Positions 1 through 11,555 of a stretch of 64,000 nucleotides of DNA are shown piece by piece. Below the pieces are notes generated by a model that had not been told where the DNA came from, ran no database searches, and was given only the letters and a program-made list of their open reading frames with translations. Positions within the stretch are counted from its first letter, which is position 1. Each line of letters opens with the position of its first letter. The translations under genes were made by a program, and so were the position numbers. The stretch comes from Obelidium mucronatum. Lineage: Eukaryota > Chytridiomycota > Chytridiomycetes > Chytridiales > Chytriomycetaceae. The stretch lies in the NCBI GenBank assembly GCA_025765595.1, contig JAIVFH010000035.1:62001-126000 (forward strand). Direction: 5' to 3'.

Positions 1-64
1 GGACGGCTTTGTTGGGCTATTGGATTCTTTTGAATCACAAGCGGAGCACTGGTGTCCAGATTGT

Positions 65-3000
65 TTATGGGAAAGTACCCATAGTCTCCAGTACGATGAT
101 TTTTTCCCCAAACAAGCCCTTTTTCTTCATTTTCCCCAATATCCCTATTATTTTATATTTCAATTTCAATTTAAATTTTAAAACGGAACTTAACTCCACA
201 AAGACAGCGTCCCCAATTTCACATGGCAGCAACAACCCAACCGAAGCAACTTGAAGATCCGCCTCAGAAACTAGAGAACTGCATTGGTAATAATTTTGGA
301 TTGAAACCAATGGAGTTACAACCGAAGTGGTGGAAAACTCAGGAGCGCCGCCACCACCACCACTGCTACTTCCGCCGCCGCCACCACGACCACCACCAAA
401 AATACTGCCGTCTTCAAATTCCGAACCATATCCATTCGAACTCAAGAAGCTTGATTTCTCCACACCTGCATCCACCTCAACACGTGCGACTAACGCCACC
501 ATAAGATCATCCTCTTCCTCCTCTTGCTCATCTCCTACTTCTTCATTATCACCTTCCCGACTTTTCGCACGTGATGAATCAAAAGAAGCCGATGGACCAG
601 ATACAGCATCATCGATCGACACTGGCACCATCGACGTGGGTGTTGTTGCATTTTGATGATTATGCACTCGCAAAATCCCAAAACTACGCCGTTCACTCAA
701 ATGACTCGTTTCAGACCGTGGCACTGATCTTATAGACGGATTTAGATTCAATGGTGGCATCTCCTCGTCTCCTGCTGTTCCAGCATAGACTTCCTTCCCC
801 ACAGATGAGTCCGTTGTCGCCGTCGCTGTCGCTGCCGCAGTTTGTGGAGCGCTTATGGAGGCTTCAGATGATGTAACTGGTATAAGAGAAATGGGTGACG
901 CAGAAAATGGCGTTGTCGCGGATTGATTCTGCGACTGCTGCTGCTGCTGATGAAAATGCTGATGCTGTTTTGATGACGACGGTGGTGGTGCTGGCGGAAG
1001 CCGATCGTGCTGACCAAAGAAATCACCAGAGAGATCCCCTTTATTGACGCCAATCACAGCAAAGCCCTTTTTCGCTGCCATGGGTCCAAAATTGGATGAC
1101 GATGATGCTGGTGGCAGTGAAACTTGTTCTTGCTGCTGCTGACCAAAGAAATCCCCACCCAAGGCCTTATTGACTCCAATCACACTAAAACCCCTTTTGG
1201 AAGCGACGGGTGCGAGGTTGGGCAATGAGGATCCCTTGGCGGTAGCAGCAGCGGGTATATTCGTTGTTGAAATTCTTGAAGAATTAATGACCACCGTCGC
1301 GGAGGGTGGGTGACTCTTGTTTCCGAAAAACCCTCCAAACCCTTTCTTCGCCACCGGCGAAGCCGCCAACGTCGTGGGCTTTGTAGTAGTTGTGGTAGCA
1401 GCGGTAGAAGGAGCAGCGACTGGAGGATTGGGGGGATTCAAGTCAACTGATGGTGCATTCATGAAATAACTATCGGCCATAGGATTTGCGTCCTCTGCTT
1501 TTTTAGCTCCAAGAACCCCGAATCCTCGCTTTGCTACGCCTGCTGCCACCACTTGAGGAGACGGTGTTTTGACAGCAACTGACGATGATGAAAAGTATGA
1601 GGGACTTGTTGCCAGCCCTCCTCCCCCAGAACGACTCTTGTCGAACGATGTTGCAGGGGTTATTGTTGAATGGTGCAAAGACGAACTCGACGAGTCACCA
1701 TTTGGCATACCCAAAGAATTCACAATGGCGCTGCTTGAAGATCCCGTTAAGCCACCACTACCACCACCGCTTAAACTAGGTGCTGAGAAGTTTGAAGGTG
1801 ATGGAGAAGATGATCTCAGAGACTCGGAAGTGGCCTGCTGGATGCCCTCCTGCGAGTGGCGAGTTGAGAGTCCTCCCATGCCGTAACTATCAGAAACTGG
1901 CAAAGGCGGCGACTCAGTTACTGGTTTGCTAGAAGTGAATAGCGACTTGGAAGAGTTCAACAGCTTCTTGAGCCATGGGTCCGAGGAGGGTGCAGGTACA
2001 GGCACAGGTTCATCTTCAAAGTCTTTTCCATTCAAAAACGGACCATCCATTTTCCAATCGGAAGAGTATCTGAATCGAGGTTGAATAGCTTTAAATGGGA
2101 ATTCCATGGCGTGTTCAACGTGGTCTCTGTCCAATTTACAGAAAGTAATCGTAACGATCGCCATATGCTCCACAGTGAAATCATACAGCAGCGTGGTTGG
2201 GTGTATCGTTGACATATCTGGTGCTCCAAAGTTGTGAATAAATCCACCCATTTCAGGAGAGGCGTGTTCACTGATTTCAACAATTTCCTCCAGAATGTTA
2301 TAGACGCAAAGTACTTTTCCAGGTTGCTGCAGTATTCTCATGGGACCTTGTTGTTCATCAATTGTGGGATGTCGAATAGTTTCGGTCCATTTGCACGTAG
2401 CCTTGAGAGGGCGAAGCATGGGGTTCCAGTTGGTTATGCGCAGTACAATCTGCCGCCGAGATAAAAGATGTGCTAATTCATCTTCGATTGCTGAAAGTGG
2501 CTGTGAAAAGAAATTGTGTTGTTTGGCGCAAGCAATGGAGGCCTCAACTGGAAGAAAATAGGCGTTAGGGGAAATTGAGACATAGAAAGTGTGTGTGTGT
2601 GCGTGCGTGTGTGTGTGTGTGTCTGTGTTTAAACTCACTTTCAGCTACAGGATACTGATAAGGATTCGGCAAGTCTTCCGGCGGCAGCGGATGTAAATAT
2701 CGAATGATGGCTTCACGACCACTGATAACCGTCTCAACTTCGCCCGTTACGGGATTCCTTGACTTGACAACGACAAACACGACAGTGGAGGTACCTCCAA
2801 GCACCTGTGTTGGCATGCCCTCCAGAGTAGTCCCATCGCGCGTGAAGATGATTGTGGGTTCCAGTCCGTGGTCCCGCGGTAGCAGCAGTTTAAACGGATA
2901 CGCTGTTGAGGTTGCGGAAGCGTCTCCGGTTGAGACGGGGTTTGCGGCGTGCAGCGGCACGGCAAAGCGCTTCTGGAACAGCGGCAGCCTGTGCAGCACG

Positions 3001-3407
3001 TGTTTGGTGGCGTCCAGGTCGAGCGGGTCAAAGTCGGCCACGTCGCTGTGGAAGCTCGAGCGACTGGGCGGCAGCGGCTCGACGCCGCAGAACAGGGCGA
3101 GTTCGAGCGAGAGCAGCTGGTGGTGGTTGTGCTGGTGCTGCTGCTGCTGGTCGCCCGGCTGGTCGCCCGGCGGCGCCGCCAGCGCCACGACCACGACGCC
3201 CGCCAGCGCGTACAGACTGCCCGCGTCGATGCGCGACCAGCGCGGCTGCCGCCCGATCAGCAGCGCGCCCGCCGGGTCGAACGGCACAAAGTCCGCGTGC
3301 GCCCCGCGCGGGAACCGCGTGCCGCCGTAGCCGCGGACCGCCGGCGCCGCGACGCCCGGCGGCGCGCACTCGAACTCGATCCGCGGCTTTTCGAACCCTG
3401 CGTCCAT
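65..3407 (-). CDS. Large disordered-tail protein, upstream paralog of the 3.4-5.1 kb gene; family not recognised
   Basis: Two exons: 3407-2639 and 2547-65, joined across a 91-bp GT-AG intron that holds a CA/TG repeat; 1083 residues. The first ~450 residues align by eye with the neighbouring gene at 3427-5134. Shared landmarks are a GGTST-VFVV stretch, a SGREAII-HLHP stretch, 'TCKWTETIRHP' and a 'MGGF-H' stretch. This is probably one globular beta-rich module of unknown function. The remaining ~600 residues are Ser/Pro/Gly/Gln-rich and presumably disordered. They carry about four copies of a short motif of the form K(K/R)GF-x-V-x-G-x-(N)K, some followed by DFFG. The 5' third is strongly GC-rich. 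The C-terminal ~40 residues read into AT-rich DNA, so the true stop may lie upstream behind an unseen intron. No known domain was recognised and no function is proposed. Confidence 0.7.
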
Positions 3408-3426
3408 CGAATTTTCTATTCTTTAT

Positions 3427-5134
3427 TTATTTCTTCCACTTGAACTTGAGAAACTTGCGCGACTCAGACCGTCCCTCGTCAACTGCCGCTGCTCCGTCTC
3501 CAGCCGCCGCTGCTCCAGCAAAACTCTTCTTGCCCTTGACGGTCCCCTTCAAGCTCACGCCGCCGGCCGCTTCACCCACAGTATTCACTCCCGCTTCCCC
3601 CACAACCACCACCGCCTTCAAGTTCTCGCCACCACCACCACCGCCACTACTGCTGCTACTACTGCAAAACGGCCCTCTCTCCCTCCAATCCCCCAAATAC
3701 CGAATCTTTGGCCTCACCTGCTGAAACGAAACATCCATCATAAACGCATCCTGCGTCCGATCGATCCTGCAAAACTGAATCGTCACCAGCGCCGAATGCT
3801 CAACAACAAAGTCATCCGCCCGGTTCGTTGTTGGGTGCAACAAATGCGCATCGGGGTATGAAAACGCGTGCTGGAATCCACCCATCGATGGATCCGCCAG
3901 GTCTGATATCTCCACTTTTTCTTTTGACAGTGTTCGCACGCTTCGAAGGGCTCCGTAGGGTGTTGTTTGCTCGATTTGGGAGTATTGGGAGGAGGATCGG
4001 GACGGTGGGCCTATGCTACGGTTGCTGAAGATGGCTGTGGAGGTATTCAAGCCAGTGCTAAGACTGCGAGATATAGGCGCATAATTGCTGCTGTTGCTGC
4101 TGGTGAGCATGGTAGACGTCAGTGTTGGAGTTGGTGGAGATGGCGGTGGTGTTGTAGAAGGACCATCGTGAGATGCAACAGCCGCTGCTTTACTGGTATG
4201 TCGAAGATCAAACTGATTCGGATGCCGGATTGTTTCAGTCCATACGCACGTAGCGCTCTTTAAACAAATCAGGGGATGCCAATTGGGAATAGTCAGTGTA
4301 ATCTTGCGGTTCGACAAAACCAGCGCCACATCCTGATCAAAGTCTGGAAGCAATTGCTGAAACAAGTTAAAGTACTTGGGAACCGAGAGATCCGCTTGGA
4401 TCTCCTTCACAGCGTACCGTGCCACACCGGGAAGAGCCCGTTCAAGCACAGGTGTAGGGTGTAAATGCTGGATAATAGCTTCGCGACCACTGATTGAAAA
4501 ATCGAGCTCGCCATCGATTGCAGTGGATTCCGTAACCACAAACACAAAAGTCGATGTGCCTCCCAATAGCATTTTGTCTCGGGTATTATTCTCTACACCA
4601 GTGCCGCCAGGAAATCTATTGTCTTTGTTTGAGTCCGAGAAGATTACAGTCTGTGGCGTTTCCTCAGGCAGCAAGATCTTGAACGGATAGGTGCTGCGTT
4701 ATTTTTGATTGATTGGCGCATTTGATTAAAAAAGGACAAACGAAAAACATAACATCCCATACATACCCCTCCGCAGTTCGAAGCACACACGCTTTCGTTT
4801 GACAGATTGGTTTCCTGTGCAAAAGATGCGCTGTTTGCTCAAGGTTTCTAGGATCCAGAACATCCACCGCCGCTGTAAAGTCAGGGGCGGCTGGCTCAAC
4901 ACCCGAGTACACAACAATGTCAAGGCTAGCTGGCTGGGCTTCTCCAGGGTTTACGGCGCCGCTGAGGACCAGATGGCCTGTTGTGGCTGATGGAACCAGT
5001 AGAGCCAGTTCAGGAGGCTCAGTGGCATGGTGAAGATGGGCTCCCATTGCGAATGTAGTCTCGTGCTTGTAAGATCGGGATTCCAAGGGTTGGGCATCTT
5101 TCGGGCCGCCGTCAAAAGAAATCTTGACCGGCAT
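3427..5134 (-). CDS. Protein of unrecognised family, tandem paralog of the 0.1-3.4 kb gene
   Basis: Two exons, 5134-4767 and 4693-3427, with a 73-bp intron (GTATGT...CAG); 544 residues. It begins MPVKISFDGG. It keeps the same order of conserved blocks as the downstream paralog: a glycine-rich 'GGTSTFVFVV' block, 'SGREAIIQHLHP', a 'TCVWTETIRHP' block, 'MGGFQHAFSYPDAH', and a final 'V-P-IRYLGDW' block. It then ends in a short basic Gly/Ala tail instead of the long disordered tail of its sister. Its stop codon is only 19 bp upstream of the sister's ATG, and an AATAAA overlaps the stop. The start lies 45 bp from the divergent start of the queuosine-salvage-like gene. Function unknown. Confidence 0.75.
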
Positions 5135-5179
5135 AGTTGCAGCTTTGATTTTTATTCAACAAAAAAATCCGAAACAAAA
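5135..5179. promoter_or_regulatory. Very short divergent intergenic region (shared promoter)
   Basis: Only 45 bp separate the two predicted divergent ATGs (5134 minus and 5180 plus). Any promoter must be shared or extend into the flanking coding sequence. No motif was recognised. The plus-strand start is the less certain of the two. Confidence 0.4.
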
Positions 5180-6584
5180 ATGCTTGCAAGTGTATCACCA
5201 ACAGCGCCCAATGTACAACCTTTGTCTCTCGTTTGCCTCCTCTGACAATGAGTTATCTCATTTTTTACCCCTTCCCGTAGACTGCTACAGAGTCATGCAA
5301 GGCGTTGTTTGAGTCCCAGAAGCCACGCGGCATCCAGGTTTCGAAAAAAAAAGACATACCTTGCCAAGACTAACCTCTGGATCTGTACCAAAAAACAAAA
5401 AAAAATGCAACTCATTATAGATATCTCCAGCCAACATTGAAACATTTCTCGACACGCTCCCACTTGAAGAGTACGGACTCGCTGCAACCGACAACCCATT
5501 CGCATTGCCGCTCAAATTCGATTCAATCGTATCCGAACTCGATGTCCTCGGTTTGACATGCGCATTGAATTTTGGATCGTCGTTTCGTAGTGATTTGAAG
5601 GCTTCATTGGGTCGTGGACCTTTTGATTGTGTAAGGTAAAAAAAAAAAAAAGAATTTGGTCGGGTAACTGTGTCTGTTGGGGACTGCTCTGTGATGCCTT
5701 TTTATTTATTTTGAAACAATAGGTTTGGTGTCATGTCCATGTACATCAGTGAAGGAGGTGGCGGTCAGAGTATGACTGCGTCAGGGTTGAAGGACCTCTC
5801 GTTGAGTGACATCAGCTCTCTCTTTGACATTCCAATCTCCAAGGAAGTGCAGCACCCAACCATGCAGTTTGTGACAATGTCTGAACATCACGCGTTGAGA
5901 CCGTTTGCGGAGCACATTAAAACAGTCTTGAATGAAATCGGGACAGTTTTGGAGCGGAATGGATATTCCAGTTTGGGTGCATTTATTGTCAAGAGTTGTA
6001 AAAAGACTGCGAGTGTTTCTGCGAGTGTTGATGAATTGGTGGAGTGTTTGGTTGGAGCTTTTCCTTGTTTTAAAGATGTGGGTCTCGTTGACGGGCAAGG
6101 TACTTTTTTATTCTTTATTTTTTTATTTAGTTATTTCGTTCTATTTTTTTGATTATGATTTTCTGGTGACGTTTTTGTAGAGGTACTGCTTTTTACAAAG
6201 GCACAACGGCTCGCCTACTTTGTCCACATCAAGTTCCCTACCTTGCTCACAATGCCAATTCCTTGTTCTCTCAACTTGGGAGCAGATCCAGCTACAGTGG
6301 CAACCCTGATTTCCAAGCAAATTATTGAAATCCCACAAGAACTGCAGGACAAGCTGAACAGTCGTTTCGATTTCGGCGCCACCAGCACTGTCGACGCCAA
6401 GGAACAGGAGTGTGTGTTGCGTGCGAGTGGGGCAGCGGCAGTGTCTTTTATTTTAGCAGCGGCGGAGGCGCGGGAGTCGTTGAAGGGAAAGTTGGATGCG
6501 ATGGGACTGTCCTTGTATCTGCGGTCCTTGTCTGGTGGAAGCGAAGCATTGCGGCTTGAGAATAAACAGACAGTTTTGTACTAG
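5180..6584 (+). CDS. Queuosine salvage protein-like (DUF2419 / Q_salvage family)
   Basis: Five exons: 5180-5212, 5281-5337, 5421-5635, 5723-6099, 6181-6584; 361 residues with consistent phases. Members of this family release queuine from queuosine nucleotides so that it can be reinserted into tRNA. Features that match my memory of the family are an early 'KALFESQKPRGI' segment, 'LPLKFDSIVSELDVLGL', then 'NFGSSFRSDLK..LGRGPFD' and 'FGVMSMYIS'. In the second half there is 'FPCFKDVG', an '(E)VLLFTKAQRLAYF' segment and a closing 'ECVLRASGAAAVSFIL' helix. Only the last two exons form obvious open frames; the first three were recovered from splice sites, and the 11-codon first exon is the weakest part (donor GTACAA). 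The family call is from memory of the pattern and needs a profile search. Confidence 0.55.
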
Positions 6585-6710
6585 GAATAATTACTTTTCT
6601 ACGCTTCCAATGTCTTTCAACCGTGGTTGGTTTATTTTGGTTTCGACCACAAGAGAGTCCAGCGGGGGGTTTTTTTTTGCACAAAGAGAATCACAAGAGA
6701 ATCAGAAGCA

Positions 6711-8862
6711 ATGAGCCGCCACCGTCATGGCCCACTTCTCATGGCAATGCTGGTTCCGATAGCTACGTTTCTCAATGTGCAAAGTCTGACTGTTCCTCTG
6801 GCATGGATCCAGTCCCACGATAGTGCCCAGAGTGTTCGTCCTATTCTAACGGCAGGCTTCGCTGCTTTGGCTTTTGGAATACTAGCTACAGTTTCGGACT
6901 TTATGCGAATGGTTTGTGCTTGTCCTATTGTGTCTCTTGGCTGACCTTCCTTGTGCTTTTTCAGCTAGAGAAGAAGATCAAGTGGACAACCCGTCTTATC
7001 ATCTTTGGGGCGACAGTTCAAGGAATCATCAATATGAGCGTAGTTGCTTTGTACTGCTGGTTTCTTTTCAGACCGCAACAATCAGCATCATCATCATCAT
7101 CCTTATTTGTGTACACGGACGGCATCTTTTTTACATTCATGTCAGCGGTTACATCCCTAATGGCTGCATATCATTGCTATCACGAACTTCAAATCAATAC
7201 GGGCGAGAATCAAGTCTATATCTTTTGCATGAATTCTCTGTCTCCAAACCAACGCCAACTCACCATTCTCACCATCTTGTCATTTCTGTATATTATTCTC
7301 GCTGGATGGATCTTTAATTTCTTGGAAGACTGGGATTTGAATGAGGCTCTATACTTTATTGTCGTAGTGTCCACGTCTATTGGGTTTGGCGACTTGGCAC
7401 CACAAACCACGCTGGGAAAAGTAACGCTCATACCAGTCGCGTTGATTGGGCTTGGTCTCGTTGGTTTAAACATTTTTGCAGCCCGTCAAGTTCTTTTGGA
7501 AATGTTCACGATTCAACTTGCAGAGACATTCTCAAGGAAATTTGGAATGAAGCAAGAACATCATGGAGGATCTCATTCGATTGATGACTCTGCAATGTCG
7601 TATGGTGGGGGGAGGAGATCTGCATCAAACAGCTCCTTTTCTCAAAACAGTAGTGACGTGGGTCCTCCTCCTCGGGGTAGTAGTAGTAGTTCGGCGGCGG
7701 CGGCTTCTGCATGTCTTCGTGATTCTTCATCTTCGTCCTTGCTACCACCTTCTGCAGCAGCTCCTCAATATTTTTCTCCTTTGGATACTCCTGCAGCTGC
7801 AGAGTTTACTCCACGCAGCTCGAGTCGTCACCGAGTTTCTCCCTCCTTGGTGGGAATACGGCATCCGTCCCGGACAATGACGTTGACTCGTGGAGGGTCA
7901 GGAGTATACCCAAAGTTGACTTTGTTTGGGGACTCTCAAATAAGGAGGCGAATGGTGGTCACTGCGACCAAAGAGATTGTTAGCATGCAAATCAATCAGG
8001 CAGTGTTTTTGGTTCTTGCCACCATGCTTCTTTTTGCGTCGGTCTTTTCGTTTATCGAAGGATGGAACTTTTGGGTAAATATACAAAAGACTTGAGGGTT
8101 CAGGGGGGGTTTTTTTGCTCTTACAGCTTGACTTACTTTGGGGGGTTTTTTTTTTCGTGTCAGGATGGATTGTATTTTACTTTCACTACTGTTGCAACAA
8201 TTGGATTTGGTGATTTTTGTCCTACAACACCTCTTGCTCGAAGTCTATTTATCTGGTTTGTATTTTTTGGGATTGCAAACGTGACGTATTTGGGATCAAT
8301 GATCAGTGAGCGAGTCATGAATCAGTGGATAGTTACAGTTGGTTTGATTGAAGATCGTGTTGGGCGATATGAAGTGAAAGCTAGGATTAAGCGTGAGTGG
8401 GGTGCAGTTGGTGGTTCATCAAGTAGCAGCCCTGCTCCCAGCCCTATACTGGTGGGTAACAATGATATCGCCCCGATGCTGCCTGTACCAAGGATTGTAA
8501 GGATTTCAAATCCAGCTCATCCTTATGGCAGTAGCCTACCCACGCGTCTCTTTCATACCAGGGCAGATTTTGGTGACGAGGAATTCTCCGATGATGATGA
8601 TGATGACGACGACGGCGAGCATGTGGAAACGGATCTGGGGACTAGTGGAAGAGTTGGATTAGGAGTGACCCAGTCTGAAGCGGCCGGCAGTCATGTAATA
8701 CCGGGACAGCGGTTTTCGACGTCACCGTCCAACGATCCACAACAACCACGATCGCCGCCTCCAACCAGGCCATCTCCTTCGTCAATACGAGTTTTTTCTG
8801 CAAGGCCAAAGAAAAGAATGAGCCGAGTCAGCATCAGTGAAAACGAATCATTGTTGGGATAA
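6711..8862 (+). CDS. Outward-rectifier TOK-type two-pore-domain K+ channel
   Basis: Three exons: 6711-6911, 6965-8074, 8164-8862; 669 residues. Two pore loops are visible. The first reads 'STSIGFGDLAP' (about residue 210) and the second 'TVATIGFGDFCPTT' at the start of exon 3. Both carry a G-F-G potassium selectivity filter. About six hydrophobic segments precede or surround pore 1 and further ones surround pore 2, which fits the eight-helix fungal TOK1 plan. A Ser-rich linker of ~150 residues separates the two pore units and would be cytosolic. The C-terminus has an acidic run (8595-8617) and Pro/Ser-rich sequence. In yeast TOK1 carries outward K+ current at the plasma membrane. The stop is 29 bp upstream of the next gene's ATG. 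Confidence 0.85.
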
Positions 8863-8891
8863 AAACTGTATTAGTAATAAAGAGTTGGCAA
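8863..8891 (+). terminator. Minimal intergenic region with poly(A) signal
   Basis: The 29 bp between the channel stop and the CIA30 ATG contain AATAAA at 8876-8881. Polyadenylation of the upstream gene must therefore occur at, or inside, the start of the downstream gene. Confidence 0.4.
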
Positions 8892-9554
8892 ATGTCACCT
8901 CGGTTCCTCTTTTGCCTGGGCGTGCTCATTGCGGGGGCGATTGCCGCGCCAGCCAGTAGTCCGCAGCAGCAGCAGCCGCTGTCTGCGGCGGCGCGGCGCG
9001 GAGAACTGTTTGGCGGGGCGGCGACGTGGGGCGACGACGCGACGTGGCTCGCGGTCACGGACCGCGTGCGCGGCGGCGCGAGCACCGCAGCGCTGGACAC
9101 GCACGCAGCCGCACACGCGGGCGCGGCGGTGTTCGCCGGCGTGCTGGACACCGCGGCGCTGGGCGGCGCCGGGTTTGCGTCGGTGCGCGCCGAGCTGTCG
9201 GCGGCCCGGCGCGACCTGGCCGCCTTCGCGGGCATCGCCGTCGCCGCGGACTGCGCCGACGGCCGCACGTACGCCCTGAATCTGCACAACTCCCTCGGCG
9301 CAAGGCGCCCCGACGGCCGCCGCGAGTCCGCCGTCGAGTTCAAGTTCAGCTTCGAGACCACGCCGGGCGCTGCCGCCGTCTTCTACGCCCCGTTCAGCGC
9401 CTTCGTGCCGTACTACCGCGGCAGACCTGTCACCGACGGCTCCGCAACCCTGGATCCCTCAAATATTGTTTCCATGTCCATCATGATCCAGAGCTACTTT
9501 GACAAGCAGAAGGGGCCCTACGAACTTGTACTGCACAGTATCAGCGCGTACTGA
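8892..9554 (+). CDS. Secreted CIA30-domain protein (NADH:ubiquinone oxidoreductase intermediate-associated protein 30 fold)
   Basis: Single exon, 220 residues. It opens with a clear signal peptide (MSPRFLFCLGVLIAGAIAAPA). The rest follows the CIA30/NDUFAF1-type beta-sandwich: 'DRVRGGAS', 'GVLDTAALGGAGFASVR', a 'DLAAFAGIAV' strand, 'DGRTYALNL', and the terminal 'FYAPFSAFVPYYRGRP' and 'ELVLHSI' strands. Mitochondrial CIA30 is a complex I assembly factor. The N-terminus here looks like a secretory signal, so the assembly role is doubtful and an extracytoplasmic carbohydrate- or protein-binding role is possible. The coding sequence is extremely GC-rich, unlike the flanking genes. Confidence 0.75.
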   Translation: MSPRFLFCLGVLIAGAIAAPASSPQQQQPLSAAARRGELFGGAATWGDDATWLAVTDRVRGGASTAALDTHAAAHAGAAVFAGVLDTAALGGAGFASVRAELSAARRDLAAFAGIAVAADCADGRTYALNLHNSLGARRPDGRRESAVEFKFSFETTPGAAAVFYAPFSAFVPYYRGRPVTDGSATLDPSNIVSMSIMIQSYFDKQKGPYELVLHSISAY

Positions 9555-9667
9555 AAGCATGCTTGAACTGAATAATAAATAAATGTATTTACACTTGTGA
9601 TGATTATTTACTTTTTTTTTTTTAATATTTAAATATTTATTATAAAAAAGCTCCAGAAAAAACAAAC

Positions 9668-11453
9668 ATGGGTGGAGGAGACCTCAACTTGAAAAAGTCA
9701 TGGCACCCACAAACACTAAAGAACATTGAACGCGTATACTTGCGTGAGAAGGCGGCCGATGACGAGAAGAAGAAGATTGAGCAGAAGCGCAAAGAGATTG
9801 AGGAGCAACGGGCCCACCTCGAACTACAAGCACTGCATGAAGCGTCCGGCAAAGTCAAGTATGTCTCTCTCTTTTTTTTTCCCCAACATGTCGGCGTCCA
9901 AAGAACGTCTAGTGAACTGACTATCTCTCTGTTTGTTGTTTTTGCCCTCAAAGGAAGCGACAGGAACGACTGGAGTGGATCTATGCAGGTCCAGCTGGAG
10001 CAGAAGCCATGGAAGAAGAACGTGAAGCCTACCTCCTCGGAAAAAAGCGAATCGACAAACTCGTTGAACAAGGCTCTACCGTCGACGAGGTATTTGTTAA
10101 CCAGAGCGGGTGTTTTGTTCGATATCATGCGCAGTTGTTGACTTGATCCTCTCTCTCTCTCTCTCTCTTCCCCCCCGACCCTCCAAAAAAAAAAAACAGA
10201 TGTCCAAAGAATCCACATTTTCAGCCACAGAAGCCCTTGTATACGGATCAAACGCCAACAATGCACGGGACATGCAAAACAAAATCCGCGAAGACCCACT
10301 CTTGGCAATCAAACGCCGCGAACAGGCGTCTCTCCAATCAATCATCAACAACCCATTACGTCTCAAAGCATTGAAAGCAGAGAAGGAGTCATCGCGAAAG
10401 AGCAGCAGCAAGGACAAGAAGAAGAAGAAGGATAAAGACAGCAAGAAGGACAAGAAGAAGAAAAAGAGCAAGGAATCATCACGTCATCATGATGATGATG
10501 ATGATGGTAATGATGACAGGAATTCAGAGAGTCGTGCTGGTGCTGGCGCTGGTGTGTCTAGGAAACGCAGTCGATCCCCTCCAAGCAGTAGTGATTCTGA
10601 GTCCGACAGCCGAGATGCGAAACGCCATGATTCCAACAATTCTCATCATCAACAACGACACCACCAAGACCATGTGGAGTCATCGCGTTCTACTCGCGAC
10701 AACAGTCACCGTCATGATTATGCGATAGAAAAACGAGACGACGATCGGGAACGGCGGCGGGACAATGGAAGAGGCCATGCTGATAATGATGATGATGGGA
10801 GACGAGATGCCAGCGAACGCAGAGGAGAGGATCGGTATGATCGCGACAGTATCCGGCGCGGCGGCGACCGCGATGAGAGTCGCGGAGGATCCAGAGATTA
10901 TCGCGATTCCGTGCACAGCCGTCGAGATGAACGTGATGGCGGTGATCGTCGGGGTGGTTACCACCGAGGAAGTGGCGGATATGACAGAAATAGGGGCCGC
11001 GAATATGGCCACGGTGGTGGATATGATAATCGCGATAGAAGAGAGTATCATAACTCTAATGATCGAAATGGTGGCTGTGGTGGTGGTGGTGGTGGTGACA
11101 GGGACCAAAAGGATTCCAAAGCAGCTGCCACCAACAACGACTCATCTGCGCCTACCACTGAAATCAAATCAAATCCCTTGGACGACGCGCGTAAAAAGAG
11201 ATTGGAAGCAATGATGCAAAACGCCAAAGAGGCAGACGTGGATCGAGAGCATCGGATCGCTGAGGCACGGAAACGCGAACTCGAAGAATCCAAGCAAGAA
11301 ATGGAAATGCAATTGAAAAAGTTGAAGCATTTGGGAAGAGAGGGAAAAGGTGATGAAATTGAATTGGGTGGGGCTACGGGGTTGAGTGCTGCAGATATGA
11401 TTCGGAGAAATCGGCACACTGTGCAGAAGGGCAACGATGAAAGATTCTTGTAG
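9668..11453 (+). CDS. CWC25: Pre-mRNA-splicing factor CWC25
   Basis: Three exons: 9668-9858, 9954-10089, 10200-11453; 526 residues. The N-terminus is the CWC25 signature: MGGGDLNLKKSWHPQT, then a charged helix, 'RQERLEWIYAGP', and 'STFSATEALVYGSNANNARDMQNKIREDPL'-type sequence across exons 2 and 3. CWC25 joins the activated spliceosome and promotes the first transesterification step. The middle is a long RS/RD/RE/DH-rich disordered tract (exon 3, about residues 180-370). The C-terminus regains a conserved helix: 'NPLDDARKKRLEAMMQNA' and 'LGGATGLSAADMIRRNRH'. Exon 3's acceptor is preceded by a 12-base A run rather than a pyrimidine tract. Confidence 0.92.
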
Positions 11454-11555
11454 ACGAGAAACGAACCAGACGGAAAAAAAACTTGTTTAATCTGAATTTC
11501 ATTTTATTGCATTCAAGTGTTTATTTTCATTGCAAGTATTAAATATATATTCGGA

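Noticed and set aside
2906..3724. 272-residue Arg/Ala-rich open frame antisense to the first two genes
   Set aside because: It lies opposite well-supported exons in GC-rich DNA where stop codons are rare in every frame; its composition is random Arg/Ala/Pro.
65..5134. A single fused gene spanning both paralogs
   Set aside because: The upstream copy has its own in-frame stop and AATAAA, and the downstream copy begins with a fresh ATG and repeats the N-terminal blocks from the start.
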